Source: an uncultured bacterium
GTDB lineage: Bacteria; Cyanobacteriota; Vampirovibrionia; Gastranaerophilales; Gastranaerophilaceae
Direction of reading: 5' to 3'
NCBI GenBank assembly: GCA_902763805.1
Contig: CACWTN010000001.1
Location: 1-51,682 of the forward strand
Length of the DNA: 51,682 bases
Shown here: positions 1-7,011 of the stretch, piece after piece
How positions within the stretch are numbered: the first letter of the stretch is position 1
How the letters are laid out: each line of letters begins with the position of its first letter
The notes under the pieces: generated by a model
What the model was told of the DNA's origin: nothing
Seen by the model: only the letters and a program-made list of their open reading frames with translations
Database searches by the model: none
Made by a program: the position numbers and the translations under genes

Positions 1-66
1 ATCTCTGTACTCTCCTTAAATATCGCTTACATATATATAAAGTATATAAGAAATGAAAAATTGCCT
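1..66 (-). promoter_or_regulatory. GGCAA-N16-TACTTTATATATA promoter, copy A, with RBS for an off-window gene
   Basis: On the minus strand GGCAA lies at 65-61, followed by exactly 16 bases and then TACTTTATATATA at 44-32. An AAGGAG ribosome binding site follows at 17-12. The last two minus-strand bases of the window are AT, so a start codon could sit right at the edge. The gene itself lies to the left and cannot be seen. The same bipartite motif occurs upstream of three other minus-strand genes and once on the plus strand. Confidence 0.65.
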
Positions 67-170
67 TTTTTGATGCGGATTGTTAAGAAATGTAAAATCG
101 AATTTATTTTCTCCGGGAATTTGTAATGAAAATTTATATAAAAAGAAAAAAGCATTTGCGCGTACATACA

Positions 171-209
171 AAAAAACACTTATTGCTAAAATAGCAATAA
201 GTGTTTTTT
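171..209. terminator. Rho-independent terminator of the 59-aa gene
   Basis: A perfect inverted repeat (AACACTTATTGCTA / TAGCAATAAGTGTT, 3-base loop) is flanked by A and T runs on either side. It lies just downstream of the minus-strand small gene ending at 227 and would work in both directions. Confidence 0.85.
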
Positions 210-226
210 AATAATCCTTTTTTAGA

Positions 227-406
227 TTATGACATCGTCCAAACGCTTCCTTGTCCATAGCCTGCAAGACTTGCATTCGGATCAAAGACATCTATTTTCT
301 TTTTTTGAGCATCATCATCAGGGAGTGCAGCCATGTATCCTCCGCCTGAGCCATCTTGAATGGATTTACGTCCGCCTATTGCATCAATGCTGAAACCGTC
401 GTTCAT
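227..406 (-). CDS. Small hypothetical protein (59 aa), Gly-rich
   Basis: I do not recognise this protein. The longer open frame begins upstream, but the ATG at 406 is preceded by a good Shine-Dalgarno sequence (AGAAAGGACG), so translation probably starts there. The 59 residues have a Gly-rich centre (DGSGGGYMAALPDDD) and no transmembrane segment or signal peptide. The gene has its own promoter (the GGCAA-N16-TACTTTATATATA motif at 466-499) and its own terminator, so it is a monocistronic unit. The 86-aa protein at 39045 carries a comparable Gly-rich stretch (DGSGMGGGGMYF). That resemblance is suggestive only. Confidence 0.6.
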   Translation of the reverse strand: MNDGFSIDAIGGRKSIQDGSGGGYMAALPDDDAQKKKIDVFDPNASLAGYGQGSVWTMS

Positions 407-465
407 TTTTATACGTCCTTTCTGATTGTTTATCCTCGTCATTTCATGGATATAGAACATCCACG

Positions 466-499
466 TATATATAAAGTATTTCATTTTTATGAAATTGCC
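466..499 (-). promoter_or_regulatory. GGCAA-N16-TACTTTATATATA promoter, copy B
   Basis: Minus strand: GGCAA at 499-495, 16-base spacer, TACTTTATATATA at 478-466. It lies about 60 bases upstream of the ATG at 406. The core and spacing match copies A, C and D exactly or nearly so. Confidence 0.65.
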
Positions 500-657
500 T
501 TTTGGGTAAGAATCTTTACAAAAGTTTACAAAACAAATCGGAATACCAATTTTATTCGCTGTTCTGGTGTGTAAAGAATCTCTTTATCATTTTCTTAATT
601 TGAATTCTGTATCTGAGAATTTATTGAAAATCAGGCTCTTTCGTGTTATTATTCTGT

Positions 658-880
658 TACCGTACTCCACGGGGATTGTGGCGAATCTCTTGACTTCAGC
701 TTCTTTGAAGGTGCAGAGCCTGCCGTGAGGGGTATAGTAAAACAGCCTATGTTTATAGGATTGTTGATAGCTTAGAATATAATGGCGTAAGATATCGAAC
801 CGTGTCAGGATGGAAACATAGCAGCACTAAGGTAATCCTTGCGGGTGTTATACTTTTAAGAAGTAGGTACTATAAACAAA
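658..880 (+). ncRNA. ffs: Signal recognition particle RNA
   Basis: The core at 796-832 carries the SRP domain IV signature: GAACC, then a GTG-TCAGG-ATG stem closed by a GAAA tetraloop, then CAT-AGCAG-CAC and TAAGG. These are the elements bound by the Ffh M domain in all bacterial SRP RNAs. The helix continues outward (CGTAAG with CTTGCG, TATAA with TTATA, CTTA with TAAG) from about 767 to 866. Upstream sequence from about 658 is also structured (CACGG at 670-674 pairs with CCGTG at 723-727). It could be a 5' Alu-like domain of a long SRP RNA, or a separate leader. A plausible -35 (TTGAAA near 623) and -10 (TATTATTC region) precede 658. The domain IV call is firm; both ends are estimates. Confidence 0.85.
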
Positions 881-1026
881 ATCTTTTTTATTTTACTTCG
901 ATAGGCAGTGGTACGGTTTTATTTTTGTTTGCGATATAAATTATCTCCGTCAGTTTTTATTTATATACAAATCATTTTAAATCTATGCAGTTTTGTAACG
1001 TTTTGTTAAATAATCAACAAAATTGC

Positions 1027-1053
1027 TAAAGTTTCTGGAAATTTTGCCGATAT
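1027..1053 (+). promoter_or_regulatory. Sigma-28 (FliA) promoter
   Basis: TAAAGTTT at 1027-1034, exactly 11 bases, then GCCGATAT at 1046-1053. The bacterial sigma-28 consensus is TAAAGTTT-N11-GCCGATAA, so 15 of 16 positions match. The expected start near 1060 leaves a leader of about 47 bases before the ATG at 1107. Confidence 0.85.
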
Positions 1054-1106
1054 ACTCCATGCAAAGATTTTTATTAACCAAAAAGATTAAAGAAAGGATT
1101 TTAATT

Positions 1107-1277
1107 ATGAACGTAGGAAGAAACATTCCGGCACAATCTAATCAAGCACCTGCAGCAAAACAGGCTGCTCAAAAAGCTGAAAAAAAGATTACTTTTGGAT
1201 ACGATTGCGACGGACCATACATGAGAACCGATGAAACACACAACGGTACAAAAACAACTACCTGGACCAGATACTAA
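1107..1277 (+). CDS. Small hypothetical protein (56 aa) under sigma-28 control
   Basis: I do not recognise this protein. A longer frame starts at 1023, but that ATG precedes the promoter -10 element. The ATG at 1107 has AGAAAGGAT just upstream and is the likely start. The product is 56 residues: an Ala/Gln/Lys-rich N-terminal half (SNQAPAAKQAAQKAEKK) and a Thr/Tyr-rich end with an ITFGYDCDGPYM segment. There is no signal peptide or membrane helix. It is the first gene of a two-gene operon driven by a near-perfect FliA promoter, so a role in motility or late flagellar assembly is inferred. Direct evidence of function is lacking. Confidence 0.65.
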   Translation: MNVGRNIPAQSNQAPAAKQAAQKAEKKITFGYDCDGPYMRTDETHNGTKTTTWTRY

Positions 1278-1294
1278 TAAAAAGGAAAAACATT

Positions 1295-1657
1295 ATGTTC
1301 AATCAATACAGTTTATATTCAAATCTTGTATCCACGGCGAATGCTCCGGGGACACAGGATAATAAAATTTTCGTTGATTTACAGAGAATCAAAAATCTCA
1401 GAGATATAAATGACGTAGAAATGGCAGTAGACCAGGAATTCGGAACATTTAAAGATACTAAGGTTTTTGATTATCCTGAAAACAATCTTAAGGTTGCCAT
1501 TCACAGAAAAAATCGTTTTGTAATGATAGTGGCAAAACAAAAGAGTGAGTGTATTCTCGCTTCATGCTGGTCACATATCGATGAAAACGTTGAAGAACAG
1601 GATGACTATGACAGCCTAACCGATTTGATGGTATCATTAAAAGAATTATGCGTATAA
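1295..1657 (+). CDS. Hypothetical protein (120 aa), second gene of a sigma-28 operon
   Basis: I do not recognise this protein. The ATG follows an AAAGGAAAA ribosome binding site and begins 17 bases after the stop of the 56-aa gene, so the two are co-transcribed. The 120 residues look like a small soluble alpha/beta domain with alternating hydrophobic strands (NNLKVAIHRKNRFVMIVAKQ) and an acidic C-terminal helix. It contains two cysteines close together (SECILASCW). A strong terminator follows at 1679. The shared FliA-type promoter suggests expression with late flagellar genes. It might be a chaperone or regulator, but the sequence does not show this. Confidence 0.7.
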   Translation: MFNQYSLYSNLVSTANAPGTQDNKIFVDLQRIKNLRDINDVEMAVDQEFGTFKDTKVFDYPENNLKVAIHRKNRFVMIVAKQKSECILASCWSHIDENVEEQDDYDSLTDLMVSLKELCV

Positions 1658-1678
1658 AGCCATAAAACAGGATTTAAA

Positions 1679-1715
1679 AGAGCAGGGTGCGAAATATCGC
1701 ACCCTGCTCTCAGTT
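1679..1715. terminator. Bidirectional terminator between convergent genes
   Basis: The perfect inverted repeat AGAGCAGGGTGCGA / TCGCACCCTGCTCT spans 1679-1710. It separates the plus-strand operon ending at 1657 from the minus-strand synthetase ending at 1749. Confidence 0.85.
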
Positions 1716-1748
1716 TTATCTGAACGCCTGTTAATCAGACATCATTTA

Positions 1749-3914
1749 CTAGTAACTGCAAGCACAAACGCCGTCTTTGCAGTGGTAGCCAAGAGCTTCC
1801 TGAGCTTCTGACATACGAACTTTGATACGTCCGTCAACTGCAATACCTTCGCCCGTCTTTTCAGAGATTAACAACGGGTTGATATCAAGTTCATCAATGA
1901 ATTTGAAATCAGATACCAACTGAGATAATCTCAACAGAGTTTCTTCGATTTGTTCCATCTGAGCAGGAGTTGTTCCTCTTGCACCCTGAAGAAGTTTGTA
2001 TGCCTTAACTGATTTAATCATGTCTTTAGCATCAACATCTGTAAGCGGAGCAATTCTGAATGTTACATCTTTCATAACTTCGATAAATACACCGCCTAAA
2101 CCGAACATCATCATAGGACCGTATTGAGGATCTGTTGCGATACCGCAAACCATTTCTCTTGAACCCTTAACCATTTCCTGAATGATTACGCCTTCAAGAC
2201 CTTCAAGAAGTCCTTTTTCTGTTAACTTAGCGATTAAGTCCTGATATTCAGCTCTTAATTGTTCAGCAGACTGAATATTAACTCTTACACCGCCGACATC
2301 GGTTTTGTGAGAAGTTGTTTTTGAAGTCATCTTCATAACAACAGGGTATCCGATAGAATCAGCTATTGAAACTGCTTCGTCTTCAGATTTTGCAAAACCT
2401 GATTTACAAACTCTGATACCGTATGCATCAAGAACGTCAATTGATTCTCTTGTTGTAAGCTGGTCACGGCCTTCGTTAATTGAATTTGCAATAATTTCCT
2501 GAGCCTTTTTGTAATCAACATCAAATTTCTTGATTTCACCTTCCGGTCTTTCAATCCATTTTCTTTGTTGATTTAATCTGTTAAATCCGTCAGCAGCTTC
2601 TTCTGCGTACATAAAGAACGGCATGTTAACATTCGTATCAGATAATGCTGTGAAGAATTCAGACTTAGTCATAAATACACCGATAACAGGTTTTTGCGGA
2701 TATTGTGCCTTAATTTCCATAACTGCTTTGGCAACATCAATATCTTTCAAGCCTAAGAACGGCAGGTAAATAACCATAATCATATCTACGTTTTCATCAG
2801 CAATAACTGTTTCAAGAGTTTGCTTGTAGTGTTCGATAGGAGCTGAAGCTATCATATCGATAGGGTTCTTAACTGATGCTGCAGAAGGTAAGAAGCTTCT
2901 GAGTTTTTCTTTTGTTTCATCAGAAATCTTAGCCATTTGCATACCGTATTCACAAACTGCGTCTGTTGCCATGATACCGGGGCCGCCAGAGTTAGTAATA
3001 ATAGCAACTCTGTCACCCTTCGGAATAGGACAGTTAGCAAAAACTTTAGCTGTTGCAAACAGGTTTTTCAAAGAATATTCTCTGATAACACCTGACTGAC
3101 CTAACAAAGCGTTAGCAGCTTTATCTGCACCTGCCAGAGAACCTGTGTGAGAAGATGCTGCAGAAGCACCTGCTGCAGAACGTCCTGCTTTAAGAGCTAA
3201 GATAGGTTTCTTCTTAGAAATTCTTGAAGCTAATTTGCGGAAGTTTGCAGGATTCTGAATTGATTCCATATAAAGAAGAATCTGTTCAACGTCAGAATCA
3301 TTTTCCCAGTATTCCAAAGCTGTTTCTGCGTTAACATCAGCCTGGTTACCGATAGAAATGAACTGAGCAAAACCTAAGTTAAGGTCTTTAAGGATATTTA
3401 AAATACCGCCGCCCAAAGCGCCTGATTGAGAAACAAAACCGATGTGTCCTCTTTCAGGTAATGATTCTGCGAAACAACCGTCCATAGAAACTTCAGGTAA
3501 TGTATTAACAACACCTAAGCAGTTAGGACCAACGCATCTCATACCGTATTCTTTAACTTTTGAAAGTAATGCTTTTTCGAGTTCAGCACCTTCTTTACCT
3601 GTTTCTTTAAATCCGGCAGTGATAACGCAAAGACCTTTAATACCTTTTTCGTGGCACTGGTCAATTGTATCAAGAACGAACTTAGCGTTAACAACGATAA
3701 TAGCCAAATCTATTTCACCCGGAACTTCAAGAACAGAAGTATAAGCCTGTAAGCCTTCGATTATTCCGCCTTTCGGGTTAATCGGGTAAATATTACCCTT
3801 AAATTTGTACTCTTGTAATCTTTTCATGATGTCAGAACCGATAGTGTGTTCTTTAGTAGAAGCACCTACAACGGCAATTGACTTTGGTTTCATGATTTTG
3901 TCTAAATTGCTCAT
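1749..3914 (-). CDS. Acetyl-CoA synthetase (ADP-forming), fused alpha-beta subunits
   Basis: This enzyme interconverts acetyl-CoA, ADP and phosphate with acetate, CoA and ATP, making ATP by substrate-level phosphorylation in fermentation. The 721 residues run in the usual order: CoA-binding Rossmann domain (about 10-140, with GPNCLG), ligase domain (SQSGALGGG, and the phosphorylated His256 in SSHTGS), then a C-terminal ATP-grasp domain (about 490-700). The start is set at the ATG at 3914, which follows AAAGGATG; the frame extends 8 codons further upstream without support. It begins 4 bases after the stop of the 167-aa gene, so it is the last gene of a three-gene operon. The C-terminus ends in an unusual Cys-rich tail (CKDGVCACSY). 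Family assignment is firm; acyl specificity is not determined. Confidence 0.93.
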   Translation of the reverse strand: MSNLDKIMKPKSIAVVGASTKEHTIGSDIMKRLQEYKFKGNIYPINPKGGIIEGLQAYTSVLEVPGEIDLAIIVVNAKFVLDTIDQCHEKGIKGLCVITAGFKETGKEGAELEKALLSKVKEYGMRCVGPNCLGVVNTLPEVSMDGCFAESLPERGHIGFVSQSGALGGGILNILKDLNLGFAQFISIGNQADVNAETALEYWENDSDVEQILLYMESIQNPANFRKLASRISKKKPILALKAGRSAAGASAASSHTGSLAGADKAANALLGQSGVIREYSLKNLFATAKVFANCPIPKGDRVAIITNSGGPGIMATDAVCEYGMQMAKISDETKEKLRSFLPSAASVKNPIDMIASAPIEHYKQTLETVIADENVDMIMVIYLPFLGLKDIDVAKAVMEIKAQYPQKPVIGVFMTKSEFFTALSDTNVNMPFFMYAEEAADGFNRLNQQRKWIERPEGEIKKFDVDYKKAQEIIANSINEGRDQLTTRESIDVLDAYGIRVCKSGFAKSEDEAVSIADSIGYPVVMKMTSKTTSHKTDVGGVRVNIQSAEQLRAEYQDLIAKLTEKGLLEGLEGVIIQEMVKGSREMVCGIATDPQYGPMMMFGLGGVFIEVMKDVTFRIAPLTDVDAKDMIKSVKAYKLLQGARGTTPAQMEQIEETLLRLSQLVSDFKFIDELDINPLLISEKTGEGIAVDGRIKVRMSEAQEALGYHCKDGVCACSY

Positions 3915-3918
3915 TTTC

Positions 3919-4422
3919 TCATCCTTTCTTTGATGCAAATTTCTTTGCTATTTTATTTATAAATTTTAAAGTTTCGTCTGCGCCATTAGGGAACAGGATA
4001 TCCGCAAACATTAATGCGAGCATCACAGGAGCTGATATTATTGTCGCACAAATGCTCTTAATATCCTCACGTTTTTGTGCTTTTAACCAGTTTTCTTCAT
4101 TTTTTTGGGCCATATAAGCTTCATAATCAGCCATGTTCTGTTCCACCGCATAAACGTATGCAGATGGCTTTGATGTTATTCCAATATTTGTTTGTATATT
4201 ATTTTTTATATCTGAATTAAACGGATAATCATAACCTGATACAATATTAATCTTGTTTCCTGAGAAATCCTGTTTTATGTATACATTATAAGCTTTTGGT
4301 TTAATAAGTTCTTCTATTTTTGCTCTTGTTTTATTAATGCAAAGCTGAGGTTTTGCGCTAAACCGGCTTGCTAACACCAGCCGCCCCTCAAAAATTCTGT
4401 TGTCTGTACACTCAACTCTCAT
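3919..4422 (-). CDS. Hypothetical protein (167 aa), tandem paralogue of the 114-aa neighbour
   Basis: I do not recognise the family. The ATG at 4422 follows an AGAGGTAA ribosome binding site. The N-terminal part (RIFEGRLVLASRF, then KPKAYNVYIKQDFSGNKINIVSGYDY) aligns by eye with the upstream gene product (PNFNGKLVIEKAL, then KPYDIFVTRNEKHPGFYNVAANKS), so the two are probably distant paralogues. The C-terminal 55 residues add a predicted membrane-spanning stretch (SICATIISAPVMLALMFADILF) and a basic tail. It lies between the paralogue and acetyl-CoA synthetase in one operon, but nothing else links it to acetate metabolism. Confidence 0.75.
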   Translation of the reverse strand: MRVECTDNRIFEGRLVLASRFSAKPQLCINKTRAKIEELIKPKAYNVYIKQDFSGNKINIVSGYDYPFNSDIKNNIQTNIGITSKPSAYVYAVEQNMADYEAYMAQKNEENWLKAQKREDIKSICATIISAPVMLALMFADILFPNGADETLKFINKIAKKFASKKG

Positions 4423-4441
4423 TAATTACCTCTGGATACAA

Positions 4442-4786
4442 TTACTTGTTTTTTGAAACGATTCTTGAGATATATTTTTCGTACATCTCAATAGCATCTT
4501 TTGCTGCATCGACAAATGATGCCTGCATTATACTTGCCTGAATTTTTACCGTATATTCTTTAACACTTTTAGCTTCTTTCAAAGACTTGTTAGCGGCTAC
4601 GTTATAAAAACCAGGATGTTTTTCATTTCTGGTGACAAATATGTCATAAGGCTTGTCTGCAACAAGCATTTTGACCTCACCAATGGCTTTATCAAGATTT
4701 GCTCCTGATACTTCACGGGTTAAAGCTTTTTCAATAACAAGCTTTCCGTTAAAATTCGGCTGATGTGTGATCGGTTGTATTTGCAT
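4442..4786 (-). CDS. Hypothetical protein (114 aa) with an N-terminal PNFNGK motif
   Basis: I do not recognise the family. The ATG at 4786 follows a purine-rich leader (GAAGGAAAG). The product is small and soluble, with a beta-rich first half and an amphipathic helix at the end (DAAKDAIEMYEKYIS). Residues 9-15 (QPNFNGK) resemble short aromatic-basic-glycine motifs in other lineage-specific proteins of this window. It is the first gene of the operon leading to acetyl-CoA synthetase and a likely paralogue of the gene 20 bases downstream. Confidence 0.75.
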   Translation of the reverse strand: MQIQPITHQPNFNGKLVIEKALTREVSGANLDKAIGEVKMLVADKPYDIFVTRNEKHPGFYNVAANKSLKEAKSVKEYTVKIQASIMQASFVDAAKDAIEMYEKYISRIVSKNK

Positions 4787-4926
4787 GCTTTCTTTCCTTC
4801 TCTTTAAAGAAATGGCAAAAATTCATTTTACCCTTGCACTTATTATGATACAGACAGGGGTAAATGTAAAGAGGCGGTAAGATATACACAAAGACTATCC
4901 CATTTGCTGTATTTACCCCCAAAAAA

Positions 4927-4966
4927 ACCCCTCTTTGGCAAAATAAAAAAAGCCTGCTAAAGAGGG
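4927..4966 (-). terminator. Hairpin followed by T7 on the minus strand, upstream of rdgB
   Basis: CCCCTCTTTGGCA (4927-4939) pairs with TGCTAAAGAGGGG (4954-4966), perfect with one G-U. Read on the minus strand, the stem is followed by seven Ts, as in a rho-independent terminator. No minus-strand gene ends here. The closest candidate is the gene ending at 5646, whose transcript would have to run antisense through rdgB. A second inverted repeat (GGGGTAAAT 4857-4865 / ATTTACCCC 4911-4919) lies beside it. Confidence 0.6.
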
Positions 4967-5073
4967 GAGGATTGAGCGATGAGGATTCTTTATTATCTTA
5001 AACTCAGACAGAAAAACAAACATTAAACTTTGTGCTAAAATTAAATAAATAAGAAGGAGTAGGTTATAAGAGC

Positions 5074-5649
5074 ATGAGAATAGTACTGGCATCATCAAAC
5101 AAACACAAGGTTCAGGAAATAAACGACATCGTTGCATCACTTGGTTTACCGTTTGAGTTTATATTACCTCCCGCTGATTTTGACCCGGAGGAAACAGGAA
5201 CGACTTTTGAAGAAAACTCGTACATAAAAGCTTATGAGGCATGGAAACTTGCAAAGACCTGGACTCTTGCCGACGATTCAGGATTATGCATAGATGCATT
5301 AAACGGCAAACCGGGAATTTATTCGGCACGTTACGCGGAAACTCCTGCACTGCGTATTGAACGGGTTTTAAAAGAACTTGAAGGCGTTGAAAACAGAGAT
5401 GCTCATTTTACCTGCGCAATGACATTAATTAATCCTGAAGGAAATATTGAGTATAAGTATCAGGGAATTTGCGAAGGCTGTATCATTAAGGAAACAAGAG
5501 GAACAAACGGTTTTGGATACGACCCGATTTTTCTTGTAAAAGGTGATACAAGAACAATGGCAGAACTTTCCGAAGATGAGAAAAACCGTGTTTCTCACCG
5601 TTCTGTCGCATTAAGACATATACTTGAATATCTTAAAAACCTGGTTTAA
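5074..5649 (+). CDS. rdgB: XTP/dITP diphosphatase (RdgB/HAM1 family)
   Basis: Hydrolyses non-canonical purine nucleoside triphosphates (dITP, XTP, ITP) to monophosphates, keeping them out of DNA and RNA. The 191 residues match the family from end to end: ASSNKHKVQE at the N-terminus, DDSGL with the catalytic acid, GxYSARYA, the GFGYDPIF loop, and SHRSVAL near the C-terminus. The start is fixed by the family N-terminus. The nearest Shine-Dalgarno (AAGGAG) lies about 14 bases upstream, farther than usual. An extended -10 (TGCTAAAAT near 5030-5038) probably drives it. Its stop overlaps the stop of the convergent secreted-protein gene by 4 bases. Confidence 0.95.
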   Translation: MRIVLASSNKHKVQEINDIVASLGLPFEFILPPADFDPEETGTTFEENSYIKAYEAWKLAKTWTLADDSGLCIDALNGKPGIYSARYAETPALRIERVLKELEGVENRDAHFTCAMTLINPEGNIEYKYQGICEGCIIKETRGTNGFGYDPIFLVKGDTRTMAELSEDEKNRVSHRSVALRHILEYLKNLV

Positions 5650-6077
5650 TGAATTTCGTTCGGCTGATATTTACCAAGGTTTTGAAACAAACCGCCTACC
5701 GGATACATATTCATTGTAGGATTCTGCATTTCAACAGGATTCATCCTTTCCTGCTCCATTGCCTCAATTCTTGCATTGTAATCACTGTTTTTCTGGTATT
5801 GTTTTACCTTCAAATCCTGATAGCACACAAGTTTTTCATCATTACGCTCCAGCGCACGGCATTTTTCAATGTTTTTGTCAAACTCAACTTTTCTTTTGTA
5901 CCAGTATGCAATTACATCATTGAACTTTGCCAGACCTTTCGGCTCCTGAACATCTACATAAGCAATGGGAGCAAAATCCTTCCACTGAGGTTCATCCAAA
6001 CCTGTCAGAGAAATATCATCTTTTGCAAAAGCCAACAATGGTAGTGATAGTAAAAACAAAACAATAATCTTTTTCAT
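5646..6077 (-). CDS. Secreted or periplasmic hypothetical protein (143 aa)
   Basis: I do not recognise the family. Residues 1-18 form a clear signal peptide (MKKIIVLFLLSLPLLAFA) with an Ala-type cleavage site. The mature part is charged and probably helical, with two cysteines (CRALERNDEKLVC) that could form a disulfide. It ends in a Met/Asn/Pro-rich tail. Its stop codon overlaps that of rdgB in the convergent direction, and no terminator lies between them, so its mRNA probably extends antisense into rdgB. Confidence 0.75.
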   Translation of the reverse strand: MKKIIVLFLLSLPLLAFAKDDISLTGLDEPQWKDFAPIAYVDVQEPKGLAKFNDVIAYWYKRKVEFDKNIEKCRALERNDEKLVCYQDLKVKQYQKNSDYNARIEAMEQERMNPVEMQNPTMNMYPVGGLFQNLGKYQPNEIH

Positions 6078-6158
6078 ACAGTTAAAATCCTTTTTATCAT
6101 TATAACATTTTTTAACAAATATTGTCTATAAAAAAGAAATTTATGATAGTATAAGAAT

Positions 6159-6605
6159 ATGGAATACAAAATTGATGAAAAAGTCAAATATTTAAACAGT
6201 ATGTTGTGTGAAATAGATAATCTGTATCAGACTATTTTGCTAAAAAACGGACTATCAGACAGTGAGTATGTTGTTTTGTTTTCTCTTTTGGAACTGGGTG
6301 AAGGATGTCTGCAAAAAGATATTGCCAATAACGGTTATATTAATAAAAAGACAACAAACTCAACCATAAAAAAACTTGAAAAAAACGGACTTATCACATT
6401 AAAAGCGGGCAAATACCCCAATATGCATATTTATCTGACAGATGAAGGCAAAAACTTTATCAAAAAATGCATAATACCGATTATTGAAACAGAAACCAGA
6501 GTAATGGACAGCGTTTCAGACTCTGTGTTTGAAAACCTGGTAAAAACGTATTCAAAATATATAAGTATTTTTAAAGACGAGATTGACAGAATGTCTGTAA
6601 AATAA
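6159..6605 (+). CDS. MarR-family transcriptional regulator
   Basis: A 148-residue winged-helix protein of the MarR type. It has N-terminal dimerisation helices, a DNA-binding core (SEYVVLFSLLELGEGCLQKDIA, recognition helix NKKTTNSTIKKLEKNGLI), a wing ending in YLTDEGK, and a C-terminal dimer helix. MarR proteins usually repress a neighbouring gene or themselves in response to a small ligand. No transporter or enzyme gene adjoins it here: upstream is a divergent secreted protein and downstream a tRNA gene on the other strand. The target is therefore unknown. The -10 TATAAG region lies only about 15 bases before the ATG, so the leader is very short. Confidence 0.88.
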   Translation: MEYKIDEKVKYLNSMLCEIDNLYQTILLKNGLSDSEYVVLFSLLELGEGCLQKDIANNGYINKKTTNSTIKKLEKNGLITLKAGKYPNMHIYLTDEGKNFIKKCIIPIIETETRVMDSVSDSVFENLVKTYSKYISIFKDEIDRMSVK

Positions 6606-6607
6606 AA

Positions 6608-6635
6608 AAGGCTCTCAAAACGAGAACCTTCTTTA
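6608..6635. terminator. Terminator between marR-type gene and tRNA-Lys
   Basis: The GGCTCTC/GAGAACC stem with a 5-base loop has A-rich sequence on the left and T-rich sequence on the right. It lies between the plus-strand MarR gene and the 3' end of the minus-strand tRNA, so it probably serves both. Confidence 0.7.
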
Positions 6636-6637
6636 TT

Positions 6638-6710
6638 TGGGTGTGGTGGGACTCGAACCCACGACCAATTGATTAAGAGTCAACTGCGCTACCAACTGCG
6701 CCACGCACCC
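6638..6710 (-). tRNA. tRNA-Lys (anticodon CUU)
   Basis: The minus strand gives a 73-base cloverleaf: acceptor GGGTGCG/CACACCC, D-arm GCGCAGTTGGTAGCGC, anticodon arm TTGA-CTCTTAA-TCAA, and T-arm GTGGG-TTCGAGT-CCCAC. The anticodon is CTT, which reads AAG (Lys). CCA is not encoded. The region 5' of the gene (higher coordinates) holds partial copies of the tRNA. Confidence 0.95.
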
Positions 6711-6841
6711 ATAGTATTTAATTTTCAAATGTTTTGTGACAGTTGGTACCGCAAGAATGCTCCGCATTCGGCGCTTACCTTTCCTCTCCTCGAACGTGAC
6801 ATTTAGTCACCTTCTCGTCGGCAGAGTGCCACGCACCCATA
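6690..6841. repeat. tRNA-Lys fragment duplications flanking the gene
   Basis: The 14-mer GCCACGCACCCATA, which covers the tRNA 5' end, occurs at 6700-6713 and again at 6828-6841 in the same orientation. The D-arm sequence TACCAACTG (6690-6698) recurs inverted as CAGTTGGTA (6740-6748). Between them is GC-rich DNA with two hairpins (GAATGC/GCATTC at 6755-6769 and GTGAC/GTCAC near 6796-6810). No complete second tRNA can be folded. Confidence 0.7.
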
Positions 6842-7011
6842 ACGCAAAACCAATTTATCATAGACAAAATATGTAGTCAATTATTTTGTTAAAAAAAATT
6901 TCCCTTAATTCTCTTTTTCAACACCGCTAAGCCAAATAAAGCATTTAACGTAGGTACTTTTCAAAAAATATGTTATATAATAAAATTTATTTAATTAATC
7001 AGGAGAATTAT

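Noticed and set aside
4913..5140. A 75-aa minus-strand open frame before rdgB.
   Set aside because: It runs over the rdgB promoter and start and ends inside the hairpin; no ribosome site or sensible composition.
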